This document shows, in pieces, positions 44,748 to 53,650 of a stretch of 64,000 nt of DNA; position 1 is the first letter of the stretch, and the number at the start of each line of letters is the position of its first letter. Location: NCBI GenBank assembly GCA_031296755.1, contig JAUMMZ010000016.1:1-64000 (forward strand). The letters are read 5' to 3'. This DNA comes from Collinsella sp. (lineage in GTDB: Bacteria; Actinomycetota; Coriobacteriia; Coriobacteriales; Coriobacteriaceae). The position numbers and the translations under genes are program-made. Under the pieces are notes generated by a model, which saw only the letters and a program-made list of their open reading frames with translations, was not told where the DNA came from and did not search any database.

Positions 44748-45230
44748 TTAAGTAGTTACGCCTTTGGGTCCGCCGTTCTAACGAACCTATTGGTTCCGTC
44801 GTTCTAACGAACGACGGGCCGGTCGACGCTGCAAACGCCCCTAAGCGGCAATCTGACGTTCAATCGTCGGTCGCGTACCAAAGTACGCTTCCCTCCTCTT
44901 TCACGTCACCTTGCTCGCTCAGGGGCGTTTTCGCTGACTTATGCTCAACCTGCGACGCTTTCGTGGCCCTAAGTAGTCATCGGGGACGTTTTTGTTTGAC
45001 TAGTCGTTTAAGGACGTCCCCAATGACTAGTTGGGTTGCTAATTTGTGCAGGTTGTGGTTTTGCGACCTGCTGAAATTAAAGATACTGTACAACTGTACG
45101 CTAACTCATCTTCGTAGTATATTGCTACCCGCAAAACTCGATACCATTGTGCGCCGAGACGCTAAAGCGCCTACGTACAATGGTTGTCGATAGTACGATT
45201 CGATTTAACGACAGGATGGATGGTCCAAGC
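44748..45230. other. Gene-free interval with several inverted repeats
   Basis: No gene is supported. It contains two copies of GTTCTAACGAAC-type sequence (44775-44786 and 44800-44811, the second inside a CGTCGTTC/GAACGACG hairpin), hairpin D1 (44824-44938), and an inverted repeat at 44975-45028 whose arms pair AGTCAT and GGGGACGT with their partners around one mismatch. Confidence 0.6.
44824..44938. repeat. Hairpin element D1 (conserved flanks, variable tip)
   Basis: The left flank (44824-44864) and right flank (44899-44938) match those of the element at 50218-50333 with one mismatch each. AAACGCCCCT pairs with AGGGGCGTTT and AAGCG with CGCT; ACGT pairs with ACGT further in. The tip between them differs completely from D2. 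Confidence 0.8.
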
Positions 45231-47996
45231 GTGAGTCTCGGCAGCAAACTATCCAATGCAAAGGTGTCCTTTGCGATATTTAAGCGCGACATTAAGCGAC
45301 TGCTTGTGAACCCCGTCGCCCTGGTGGTTACCCTAGGCGTGTGCGTTATTCCCTCGCTGTATGCCTGGTATAACATCGTGGCAAACTGGGATCCGTATGG
45401 AAACACCCAAGGCATCAAGATTGCTATCGCCAACAACGATCGAGGCACCCAAAACGACTTGGTGGGTGAGCTCAACGCTGGCGACAAAGTGGTCGACCAG
45501 CTCAAGGAGAATCATCAGTTGGGCTGGACGTTCGTCGACTCGACGGCCGATGCCAAGGAGGGCGTCGAGAGCGGCGAGTACTATGCCGCTATCGTGATTC
45601 CCAAGAACTTCTCGGATAACCTGGTTTCGATGCTCGACGGCAACTACCATCAGCCCAAGCTCACGTACTACGTCAATGAGAAGAAGAGCGCCATTGCGCC
45701 CAAGGTTACCGATACCGGTGCAAACACCATCGAGGAGCAGATCAACTCGGAATTTGTCTCTACGGTAGGCAAGACTGTTGCCGGTATCGCCAAGGATGCT
45801 GGTGTCGATTTAAAGGACAAGGCAACCCAGACTCAGGACTCGCTGGCAAGTTCGGTGTCCGAGGCGTCCGACACCTTGGGCGAGGTGCGCGATTCGATTG
45901 GCGATATGAATGCCGCCATCGATAAGACGAGTGGCGCTATCGCCTCGGCTGATGCGGCACTTGCCGGCTTGCAAGGCCAGGCACCGTCGCTGACGCAGGC
46001 GATCTCCCAGGGCAACGACCTGCTGAGCGAAGCTCGCACCACGGCGGGCAACTCCATCACCTCGCTCTCCAAGGCGCTCTCGGAAGGCAGCCTTGCGCTC
46101 ACCAAGACGTCGGCCTCTGCGAACGCTGCCATCGGCAAGCTGACGGGCGCGGTCACATCTACGACCACCCGTATCGATAACTCGCTCGAGTCTCTTCAAG
46201 CGACGATCGACCACAATAAGGCCGTTATCGGGCACTTGGAGATTCTCGCCAATGACACGTCGACAGGTTCCGAGGAAATTGACGCGCGCATTGTATCGAC
46301 CATCGATTTGCTTCGAGAGCAGAATGAAAAGCTTCAGAGCATCAAGGACGGTCTGTCCGCGCAGTCGAGCGCCATGGCGAATGACGCAGCGGCTGTTTCG
46401 GGTGCCAGTGACGCTATCAATAACGCAATTCATACCGGTGCGACCAACCTTGGCCAAGCCCAGACGGACTTGGGCCAAAACGCGCTGCCGAAGGCCTCGA
46501 GCGCGCTCGACTCTTTTGCTGCCGTTTCGGGCGACCTGACCGGTATCGTCTCGGGTATGACACCTACACTTGCAAATGCGCGCGGCACGTTGGCGCAGCT
46601 TAGCGCTACGCTCGGCCAGGCCAAGACCACGCTGTCCCAGACCGATTCCTCGCTTGCCAAGGTCCAGGACAAGCTTGCAACCGCCGCCAATGACATCGCG
46701 GCGCTGCAGACCTCCGAGTCCATGGGCGAGCTGGCCGATCTGATGGGCGTCGATGTCAATGACGTGGCAGATTTCATGGCGTCTCCGGTTGAGTTGACGT
46801 CCAAGTCAATCTATCCGGTCAAGAGCTTTGGCTCGGGCATCGCTCCCTTCTACACCAATCTGGCGCTTTGGGTGGGCGGCTATGTGCTCATCGCCATTTA
46901 CAAGCTCGAGGTCGACCGTGAAGGTGTTGGCAGCTTTACGGCGCGCCAAGGCTACTTTGGCCGCTGGTTGCTCATGGTGATCCTGGGCGCGTTGCAGGCC
47001 ATCATCGTTACGGTAGGCGATCTGGTGATTGGCGTGCAGTGCGTCAGCCCGCTGCTGTTCGTGCTGGGCGGCATCGCCATTTCGTTCACCTACGTCAATA
47101 TCATCTATGCGCTGTCCACCACGTTTAAGCATATCGGCAAGGCTATCGGCGTCATTCTCGTCATCGTGCAGATCCCGGGTTCGTCGGGCATGTACCCCAT
47201 CGAGATGATGCCCGGCTTCTTCCAGTGGCTGCACCCGCTGCTGCCCTTTACCTACGGCATCAATCTGCTGCGCGAGACGGTCGGCGGCATGTATTCGTTC
47301 AACTACCTGTTTAACCTGTGCATTCTGGGCGTGTTCTTGATCGTGGCGCTCTTTATCGGCCTGCAGCTGCGTCCGCTGCTGCTCAACCTTAACCTGCTCT
47401 TTGATAAACAGCTTTCCACGACCGGTATGATGATTTGCGAGTCCAACGACCTGCCGCGCCAGCGCTACTCGCTGCGCACGGCCATGCGTGTCATGCTCGA
47501 TTCCGATTCGTACCGTCGCGAACTGCTCGATCATGCGGTCGCCTTTGAACATCGCTACCCGTACTACATCAAGGGCGGTTTTGCCGCCGTGGTGGGCGTT
47601 CAGGTCCTGCTCTTTGTCCTGTCGACGGTTCTCGATATCGACAATAACGGCAAGATCATCCTGCTTGTCATTTGGATCATCTCGGTTATTGCCATCTGCG
47701 GCTGGCTTATCAATATCGAATATATCCGCGCGAGCCTCAATACCCAGATGCGCATCTCGGCGCTTTCGGATGAGGACCTGCGTCGCGAGATGCGCGAACA
47801 CACGGCCGCCATTCCTGCCGCCCGCCACATGTTTGGCCTCAACGCCAGCGAGCGTGGTGCCAAGGGCGGCGATCAGTCCACGGGCCGCTTGCCGCATATC
47901 GGCTCGCGCCATAAATCTCAGGGCAGCGACAGCACAGCCACAAATGATGGAGATACCACCGCGCTTGGCAAGCACTCCAAAGGAGGTGAGGCATAA
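45231..47996 (+). CDS. YhgE/Pip family membrane protein, first of a tandem pair
   Basis: About 921 residues from GTG 45231. An N-terminal helix (NPVALVVTLGVCVIPSLYAWYNI) and six C-terminal helices flank a large extracellular part with heptad-rich coiled coil (about 180-520, SASVSEASDTLGEVRDSIGD-like). Relatives include phage infection protein Pip and type VII secretion accessory EsaA. The start is uncertain: ATG 45216 and ATG 45180 are alternatives and none has a strong ribosome site. It is followed directly by a second family member. Confidence 0.8.
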   Translation: MSLGSKLSNAKVSFAIFKRDIKRLLVNPVALVVTLGVCVIPSLYAWYNIVANWDPYGNTQGIKIAIANNDRGTQNDLVGELNAGDKVVDQLKENHQLGWTFVDSTADAKEGVESGEYYAAIVIPKNFSDNLVSMLDGNYHQPKLTYYVNEKKSAIAPKVTDTGANTIEEQINSEFVSTVGKTVAGIAKDAGVDLKDKATQTQDSLASSVSEASDTLGEVRDSIGDMNAAIDKTSGAIASADAALAGLQGQAPSLTQAISQGNDLLSEARTTAGNSITSLSKALSEGSLALTKTSASANAAIGKLTGAVTSTTTRIDNSLESLQATIDHNKAVIGHLEILANDTSTGSEEIDARIVSTIDLLREQNEKLQSIKDGLSAQSSAMANDAAAVSGASDAINNAIHTGATNLGQAQTDLGQNALPKASSALDSFAAVSGDLTGIVSGMTPTLANARGTLAQLSATLGQAKTTLSQTDSSLAKVQDKLATAANDIAALQTSESMGELADLMGVDVNDVADFMASPVELTSKSIYPVKSFGSGIAPFYTNLALWVGGYVLIAIYKLEVDREGVGSFTARQGYFGRWLLMVILGALQAIIVTVGDLVIGVQCVSPLLFVLGGIAISFTYVNIIYALSTTFKHIGKAIGVILVIVQIPGSSGMYPIEMMPGFFQWLHPLLPFTYGINLLRETVGGMYSFNYLFNLCILGVFLIVALFIGLQLRPLLLNLNLLFDKQLSTTGMMICESNDLPRQRYSLRTAMRVMLDSDSYRRELLDHAVAFEHRYPYYIKGGFAAVVGVQVLLFVLSTVLDIDNNGKIILLVIWIISVIAICGWLINIEYIRASLNTQMRISALSDEDLRREMREHTAAIPAARHMFGLNASERGAKGGDQSTGRLPHIGSRHKSQGSDSTATNDGDTTALGKHSKGGEA

Positions 47997-50186
47997 ATGA
48001 AGAACATCCTGCATCTGTTTAAGCGCGATGTCCAAAACGTGTCTCGCTCCGTGATCGGCTTGGTTGTCGTGATGGGCCTCATTATCGTACCGTGTCTGTA
48101 CGCGTGGTTTAACATCGCCGGCAGCTGGGATCCGTACGGCAACACCGGCAATCTTAAGATCGCCGTGGTCAACACCGATGAGGGTTACGAGAGCGATTTG
48201 ATCCCCGTCGAGGTTAACGTGGGCGAAAACGTGACCGCCACCCTACGCGGCAACGAGAGCTTCGATTGGGTTGTGCTCAACAATCGCGAAAAGGCTATCG
48301 AGGGCGTTAAGTCGGGCGCGTACTATGCTGCCGTCGTTATCCCCAAAACGTTTAGCGCTGACATGATGACGCTTTTCTCGACCGACGTGAAGCATGCCGA
48401 TATCGAGTTCTACGAGAATCAGAAGGCCAACGCCATTGCGCAGATCGTGACCGAGAAGGGTTCGAGCGCCGTCCAGAGCCAGGTTAACAAAACTTTTACC
48501 GAGACCATTACGACGATCGGTCTTAAGACGGTGTCCAGCCTGCTCGATTACATGAGCACCGACCAGGTGGGTAACTTTATCGCCAACCTGTCCTCGACGC
48601 TCGGCGATTCGATTGAGGACCTGCGAGACGTTCGGGCAAATGCTTCGTCGCTGGCGGGCATTTTGAGCTCCACGTCCGATTCGCTGACGTCGGCGAGCGG
48701 CATGCTCAAGCAGACGGGCACGGTCGATGAGTCAACGAAGCAGCTGATGGAGCATGCCAAGAGCGGCATGAGCGATTCCAAAGAAGCGCTGAAGGCCGCC
48801 AACGACGCCATCAACGCCGCGATTGACGGAAGCGCGGGCTCGTTTGACAACGTGTCCGCCGAGCTTGCGAAGGCATTTGATGCCGCGAATCAACATGTCG
48901 ACCTTACAGTGTCCCAGCTCAACGATGCCGCGGCGGCGCTCAACACGCGTGCCGACGATATCGACGCCACGGCCGACCAGCTCCGCAGCTTTGCCGATCA
49001 GGTGACTGACGAAAAACTCCAGGACAGCCTCAAGTCTGTGGCAACATCGCTGAGCAGGATTGCTGTGGAGTATCGCAACAACGCCAAGGACTTGACGGCC
49101 ACCGCGAAGTCTCTCTCTGACAGCATGGCAGAGGTTAATAAGTCGCGTGCCGAGGTCGATCAGGCAATCGCGGATGCCAAGGCTGGTATCTCGGGCGCCA
49201 AGACTGACTACGACTCTACGTTTTCGGCCAAGGCAAAGGAGCTCAAGAAGACCATCTCGGGCGTTTTGGATTCGCTGAACGGTATTTCGAACGATCTGGA
49301 TAGTGCTGTTGCTGGCCTGACCGACGCATCCGGTTCGCTGGCAAAGGGCCTCTCCAAGGCTGCAAAGCTGGTCAACAAGGCTTCTGATCAGCTGGGCGAG
49401 GCGTCGGACAAGATCAGTGCGTTTAAGGACGAGCTCGACGGCGCCTTGATGTCGGATGACCTCGCTACGATCAAGACGATGATCGGCAATGATCCCGAGG
49501 GTCTGGCCGTGTCGCTTTCCGGCCCTGTCGCGCTCGATCGCAAGCCGGTCTATCCGATCCGCAACTACGGTTCGGCCATGGCACCGTTCTACACGATTCT
49601 GTCGCTCTGGGTGGGCTCGATTGTGCTGGCGGCCATGATGAAGGTCTCGGTTGACGATGAGCTTATCAACGAGCTCATCCCCGTGCGCCTGCACGAGATC
49701 TACCTGGGCCGCTACCTGTTCTTTGGCGGTCTGGCCCTGCTGCAGGCAACGCTCGTGTGTGCGGGCGACATCCTGTTCTTTGGCATCCAGTGCGACGACC
49801 CGCTGCAGTTTGTGCTGGCGGGCTGGGTCGCGAGTCTCGTGTTCTCCAATATCGTCTACACGCTTACGGTTTCGTTTGGCGATATCGGCAAGGCGCTCGC
49901 CGTCGTGCTGCTGGTCATGCAGGTCGGCGGTTCGGGCGGCACGTTCCCCATCGAGATGACCGGCCCCGTGTTCCAGGCGATCTATCCGTTCCTGCCGTTC
50001 ACCCACGGCATCAACGCCATGCATGCCGCCATGGCCGGCGCCTACCATATGGAGTACTGGATTGAGTTGGGTATCTTGGCGAGTTACCTGATTCCGTCGC
50101 TGGCCCTTGGCGTCGTCTTCCGCCGCCCGGTCATCAAAGCCAACGACTGGATCATCGAAAAGCTTGAAAGCACGAAGCTTATTTAG
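47997..50186 (+). CDS. YhgE/Pip family membrane protein, second of a tandem pair
   Basis: 729 residues with the same layout: FKRDVQNVSRSVIGLVVVMGLIIVPCLYAWFNI, extracellular coiled coil (about 195-490) and C-terminal ABC-2-like helices. AAAGGAGG lies 8 bp before ATG 47997, right after the first stop. The pair probably forms a heterodimer for export or surface display, but no secretion-system partner is adjacent. Confidence 0.85.
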   Translation: MKNILHLFKRDVQNVSRSVIGLVVVMGLIIVPCLYAWFNIAGSWDPYGNTGNLKIAVVNTDEGYESDLIPVEVNVGENVTATLRGNESFDWVVLNNREKAIEGVKSGAYYAAVVIPKTFSADMMTLFSTDVKHADIEFYENQKANAIAQIVTEKGSSAVQSQVNKTFTETITTIGLKTVSSLLDYMSTDQVGNFIANLSSTLGDSIEDLRDVRANASSLAGILSSTSDSLTSASGMLKQTGTVDESTKQLMEHAKSGMSDSKEALKAANDAINAAIDGSAGSFDNVSAELAKAFDAANQHVDLTVSQLNDAAAALNTRADDIDATADQLRSFADQVTDEKLQDSLKSVATSLSRIAVEYRNNAKDLTATAKSLSDSMAEVNKSRAEVDQAIADAKAGISGAKTDYDSTFSAKAKELKKTISGVLDSLNGISNDLDSAVAGLTDASGSLAKGLSKAAKLVNKASDQLGEASDKISAFKDELDGALMSDDLATIKTMIGNDPEGLAVSLSGPVALDRKPVYPIRNYGSAMAPFYTILSLWVGSIVLAAMMKVSVDDELINELIPVRLHEIYLGRYLFFGGLALLQATLVCAGDILFFGIQCDDPLQFVLAGWVASLVFSNIVYTLTVSFGDIGKALAVVLLVMQVGGSGGTFPIEMTGPVFQAIYPFLPFTHGINAMHAAMAGAYHMEYWIELGILASYLIPSLALGVVFRRPVIKANDWIIEKLESTKLI

Positions 50187-50187
50187 T

Positions 50188-50214
50188 TACGCGGTTTTAC
50201 CAAACCGCGTAACG
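50188..50214 (+). terminator. Hairpin after the YhgE pair
   Basis: GTTACGCGGTTT pairs perfectly with AAACCGCGTAAC (12 bp, TACC loop). It has no clear T-tract, so termination is uncertain. Confidence 0.45.
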
Positions 50215-50217
50215 GCT

Positions 50218-50333
50218 CGACGCTGCAAACGTCCCTAAGCGGCAATCTGACGTTCAATTTCAAGGGCGCGACCAGAAGGTCAGCGCCCTTCCATTTCACG
50301 TCACCTTGCTCGCTTAGGGGCGTTTTCGCTGAC
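50218..50333. repeat. Hairpin element D2 (conserved flanks, variable tip)
   Basis: Left flank 50218-50258 and right flank 50294-50333 match element D1. The tip is a GC-rich hairpin (CAAGGGCGC with GCGCCCTT) that is absent from D1. Confidence 0.8.
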
Positions 50334-50413
50334 GTTGCCGGAACATCGAGGTTTTCTGTACCGACGCTTTAGCGTAGTGAATTGCGTGGGTTACTTGGTT
50401 GTTGCTACAGTAG

Positions 50414-50449
50414 CGGGGCGTACCGGGGGTCCGGTGCGCCCCGTTTTTA
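50414..50449 (+). terminator. Terminator-like hairpin before the EamA gene
   Basis: GGGGCG pairs with CGCCCC and ACC with GGT around a GGGGTCC loop, followed by GTTTTT. Confidence 0.75.
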
Positions 50450-50519
50450 TTTGACCATGAGGCGGCATGCGGTCACGCGCGTGCGGACACCACGCCCAGA
50501 TTGAGCGCGAGGATGTTCC

Positions 50520-51503
50520 ATGGCCCAATACGCTGCCAACGAAATCGAAAACATGCCCGATAGCCCTGTAGCCCGTGAGGATTTGGGCGCGGGTGGTATT
50601 CCCCGGGGTGCCGGCGCACGCTCGCCGTTGTTCTGGAAAGTTCTACTGCTTTCGGTGGCGATTATCTGGGGCTACTCCTTTACCACTATGAAGGACGCGC
50701 TCGGCACCATTCCGGTGTTTGAACTGCTCTACGTGCGCTTTCTGCCTGCGGCGTTGGTCATGTTTGTCATCTTCCACAAGCGCATCATCGCGCACCTCAA
50801 CGCCCGCAACCTGATCGTCGGACTTGGCATGGGCGCACTTATGTGGGCCGCCTACGCCCTGCAGACAGTCGGTCTGGCTCAGACCACGGCGGGCAAGAAC
50901 GCGTTTTTGACGGGTACCTATTGCATCCTCGTGCCGTTTGCGAGCTATGTCCTGAGCGGAGAAAGGCTTACCCGTTACAACTTGGGCGCTGCATTGCTGT
51001 GCCTGGCGGGCATTGGCCTGGTGGCACTCGATAGCGTCGAGTTCAATGCTGGAGATGCCATCACGCTGGGCGGCGCGGTCTTCTTTGCTATCCAGATGGC
51101 GGTGACCGCCAAGTATGGCCGCAAGATGGATATCAACGTCATCACGTTTTGGATGTTTGTGGGCAATGGCGTTTTGAGCTTAATCACGTCGCTACTATTC
51201 GAGACTCAGGCGCCTCTGTCCGTGTGGACGCCGAGTTTTATCGGCGTGATGGTCTTCCTCTCGGTGGGCTGCACGTGCGTGGCACTGCTCGTCCAAAACG
51301 TCGGTCTGGCGCACGTCCCGGCCTCGACGGGCTCGCTGCTTCTTTCGATGGAGTCGCCCTCGGGTGTGCTGTTCTCGGTGTTGTTGATGGGGGAGGCGCT
51401 CACCTCGCGCCTGCTTTCCGGCTTTGCGCTCATCTTTTTGTCGATTATCTTGAGCGAGACGCATTTCGATTTCTTGCGCCGAAAATCACACCCGCATTTG
51501 TAA
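50520..51503 (+). CDS. EamA/DMT family transporter
   Basis: 327 residues with ten predicted membrane helices in two EamA halves, after a 30-residue polar N-terminus. Typical segments are AIIWGYSFTTMKDALGTIPVF at the start and SLLLSMESPSGVLFSVLLMGE in the second half. The substrate is unknown; the family exports amino acids or metabolites. GCGAGGATG precedes ATG 50520. A terminator follows at 51516. Confidence 0.9.
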   Translation: MAQYAANEIENMPDSPVAREDLGAGGIPRGAGARSPLFWKVLLLSVAIIWGYSFTTMKDALGTIPVFELLYVRFLPAALVMFVIFHKRIIAHLNARNLIVGLGMGALMWAAYALQTVGLAQTTAGKNAFLTGTYCILVPFASYVLSGERLTRYNLGAALLCLAGIGLVALDSVEFNAGDAITLGGAVFFAIQMAVTAKYGRKMDINVITFWMFVGNGVLSLITSLLFETQAPLSVWTPSFIGVMVFLSVGCTCVALLVQNVGLAHVPASTGSLLLSMESPSGVLFSVLLMGEALTSRLLSGFALIFLSIILSETHFDFLRRKSHPHL

Positions 51504-51515
51504 ACAACTTGTTGC

Positions 51516-51541
51516 GCCGCCCTCCCGGGGCGGCATTTTTT
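51516..51541 (+). terminator. Terminator after the EamA gene
   Basis: GCCGCCC (51516-51522) pairs with GGGCGGC (51528-51534), followed by A and six T residues. Confidence 0.85.
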
Positions 51542-51619
51542 ATGTCATGCCCTTACAGTTGTACCTTGCACTTTACGCTGTCAAAGTGCGTGCTGCAAAA
51601 ACGTTACTGGAGGGCATCT

Positions 51620-52915
51620 ATGGCATCAGCTCTGTCCGATCTTCAACCGCAACCAGCGCCTCAGGCTACCGCAGCGGCGCAGACCGCTATCGGCGACGGT
51701 CTTGTTGCAGAAGCTCAGGCTTTTGCAGACGAGCTCGCTGCGTGGCGACACGATTTACATCAGATGCCCGAGCTGGGTAATAGCCTCCCGCAGACCTCTA
51801 CGTATATCCAAGCGCGCCTGACCGAGATGGACATCCCATTTGCTACGCTCGTCGATGGTTCCTGCGTTGTGGGCCTTGTCGGCGCCGGTGCCGCCGCGGC
51901 CCAAGGCAATGGCATCTGCACGAATGAGCAGGCCGGTACGGTCATCATGCTGCGTGGCGACATGGACGCCCTGCCCGTTGCCGAGGAATCCGGCGAGCCC
52001 TTTGCATCCACCAACGGCTGCATGCACGCTTGCGGTCACGATATGCACGCGACGGCGCTGCTTGGTGCGGCTCGTATGCTCAAAGCGCGCGAGGCAGAGC
52101 TTGTTGATGCCAACGCTACGGTCAAGTTGCTGTTCCAGCCGGGCGAGGAAACCTTTGAGGGTGCCCGCGCCGCCATCGCCGACGGTCTGCTGCAGAACCC
52201 GCGTCCTCAGGTCGCCTTTGCCATGCATGTCAATAGCCAGTCGCCGCTCGGCCTGGTGCTCTACGGCAGCCCGGCGCTCTCGGGCGTGTACGGTTTTCGT
52301 ATCACGCTTCAGGGCAAGGGCGGCCATGGCTCGAGCCCCGAGATTTGCATCGACCCCATCACGGCCGGCGTGCATGTGCATCTGGCGCTCCAGGAGCTTA
52401 TCGCTCGCGAAGTGCCGGCGGCCAAGGAGGTCGCACTGACCGTGGGTAAGTTTGCCGGTGGCCAAGCGGCCAACGTCATCCCAGATACCTGCGTGCTCGA
52501 AGGCACGCTGCGCGGCTTTGACGTCGAGCTCATGGAGCACCTCAAGACCCGCATCGCGGAGGTCGTAAACGGCGTTGCCACAACATATCGTACGTCGGCG
52601 ACCATCGAGACGCTTTCGGATGTTCCGCCGCTTGTACTCGACAGCGATATGACTCAGGTGTCGCTTGGCTACGTGGGCGCAGTGCTGCCCAAGGCGGCTT
52701 TCTTGCCGCTTTTCCATGCCATGGCGAGTGAGGACTTCGCGCTTATCTCGAGCGAGATTCCGAGTGCGTACTTTACCGTGGGCGCGGCCGTAACCGACAC
52801 GGACGAACACTTTGCCCAGCACCATCCCAAGGCACGTTTTAACGATGCCGAGCTGCCGCTCGGTGCTGCGGCTTATACCGCCGTCGCTTTGGGCTATATC
52901 GCCGACCACCGGTAG
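51620..52915 (+). CDS. M20 family metallopeptidase/amidohydrolase
   Basis: 431 residues related to amidohydrolases such as hippurate and N-acyl-amino-acid hydrolases. Metal-site segments are LRGDMDALPV, CMHACGHDMHATALL, LLFQPGEETFEGARA and late His; the dimerisation domain has GHGSSPEICIDP. No signal peptide. GGAGGGC precedes ATG 51620. The natural substrate is not evident. A terminator follows at 52942. Confidence 0.9.
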   Translation: MASALSDLQPQPAPQATAAAQTAIGDGLVAEAQAFADELAAWRHDLHQMPELGNSLPQTSTYIQARLTEMDIPFATLVDGSCVVGLVGAGAAAAQGNGICTNEQAGTVIMLRGDMDALPVAEESGEPFASTNGCMHACGHDMHATALLGAARMLKAREAELVDANATVKLLFQPGEETFEGARAAIADGLLQNPRPQVAFAMHVNSQSPLGLVLYGSPALSGVYGFRITLQGKGGHGSSPEICIDPITAGVHVHLALQELIAREVPAAKEVALTVGKFAGGQAANVIPDTCVLEGTLRGFDVELMEHLKTRIAEVVNGVATTYRTSATIETLSDVPPLVLDSDMTQVSLGYVGAVLPKAAFLPLFHAMASEDFALISSEIPSAYFTVGAAVTDTDEHFAQHHPKARFNDAELPLGAAAYTAVALGYIADHR

Positions 52916-52941
52916 CACCCAACCTTGCCTTTCAAGCCTGC

Positions 52942-52972
52942 GGGCATGGCCGTAAGGCCTATGCCCTTGTCT
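52942..52972 (+). terminator. Terminator after the M20 peptidase gene
   Basis: GGGCAT and GGCC pair with GGCC and ATGCCC around GTAA, followed by TTGTCTTT. Confidence 0.65.
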
Positions 52973-53038
52973 TTCAAGGCAATCTTGGGCACTACCGGCG
53001 CCCGGCGCCGGCTATTCGTTTGTTAAATAAGGAGCAGT

Positions 53039-53488
53039 ATGTCCCAGCAGCGTAAGTTCTTCCCCGGCTGGCTCGTGGTGACCTCCGGCTTCGTGATCAT
53101 GGCCACGTGCTACACGATTTTCGTCAACTGCATGAGCCTGTTCCAGCCGCTGATCGTCAGCGACCTGGGCATTTCCCTTGCGCAGTACAACATCTCCAAT
53201 GCCATCTCCACCGTGGTGAGCGTCGTGGGTTCGCTCGTTATCGGCCATGTTGCCGATAAAGTGAGTGGCCGCGTATTGGGCTCGCTCACCGTTATCGCTA
53301 CCTCGGCGGTGCTTGCCGGCATGAGCTTTGTCGGTGAGCTGTGGCAGGTCTACGTGCTCTTTGCCGTCTCGGGCTCCTTTGCGAGCACCTGGATCGTGTG
53401 CCTGGCGTGCTCCGTGGTCATGCTCGTGTTCCTGCTGGCATCCGAGCCCATCGCCGCCAAGCTGCGCGCGAGCGTGGCGGGGGAGTAG
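53039..53488 (+). pseudogene. MFS transporter remnant with internal deletion
   Basis: 149 residues. The first 110 form the first four helices of a major facilitator protein (FPGWLVVTSGFVIMATCYTIFVN, loop IGHVADKVSGRVLGS). The protein then jumps to a last helix (WIVCLACSVVMLVFLLASEPIAAKLR) that resembles the C-terminal end of a 400-residue MFS member. The frame stays open across the join near 53390, so about 250 central residues are missing in frame. A functional 12-helix transporter is not possible. AAGGAGCAG precedes ATG 53039. Confidence 0.7.
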
Positions 53489-53525
53489 GTAGGCCAAAGC
53501 GCATCGCCGCTTGTCCGCTTCGTCC

Positions 53526-53585
53526 GCGGCGGCGCGTCTGGCCGAACGAGTCCCCATACCCTCGTTCGGTCAGGCGCGCCGCCGC
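53526..53585. repeat. Long GC-rich inverted repeat before hisS
   Basis: Arms 53526-53550 and 53561-53585 pair over 25 positions with two single mismatches and a 10-nt loop. A -10-like TATAAT lies 18 bp after it (53603-53608), before hisS. Confidence 0.7.
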
Positions 53586-53650
53586 GTTGCTGCTTTGTGC
53601 CGTATAATGTCCACTACCTATGACGCGATACAAAAGAAAGGTGTTTGCCC

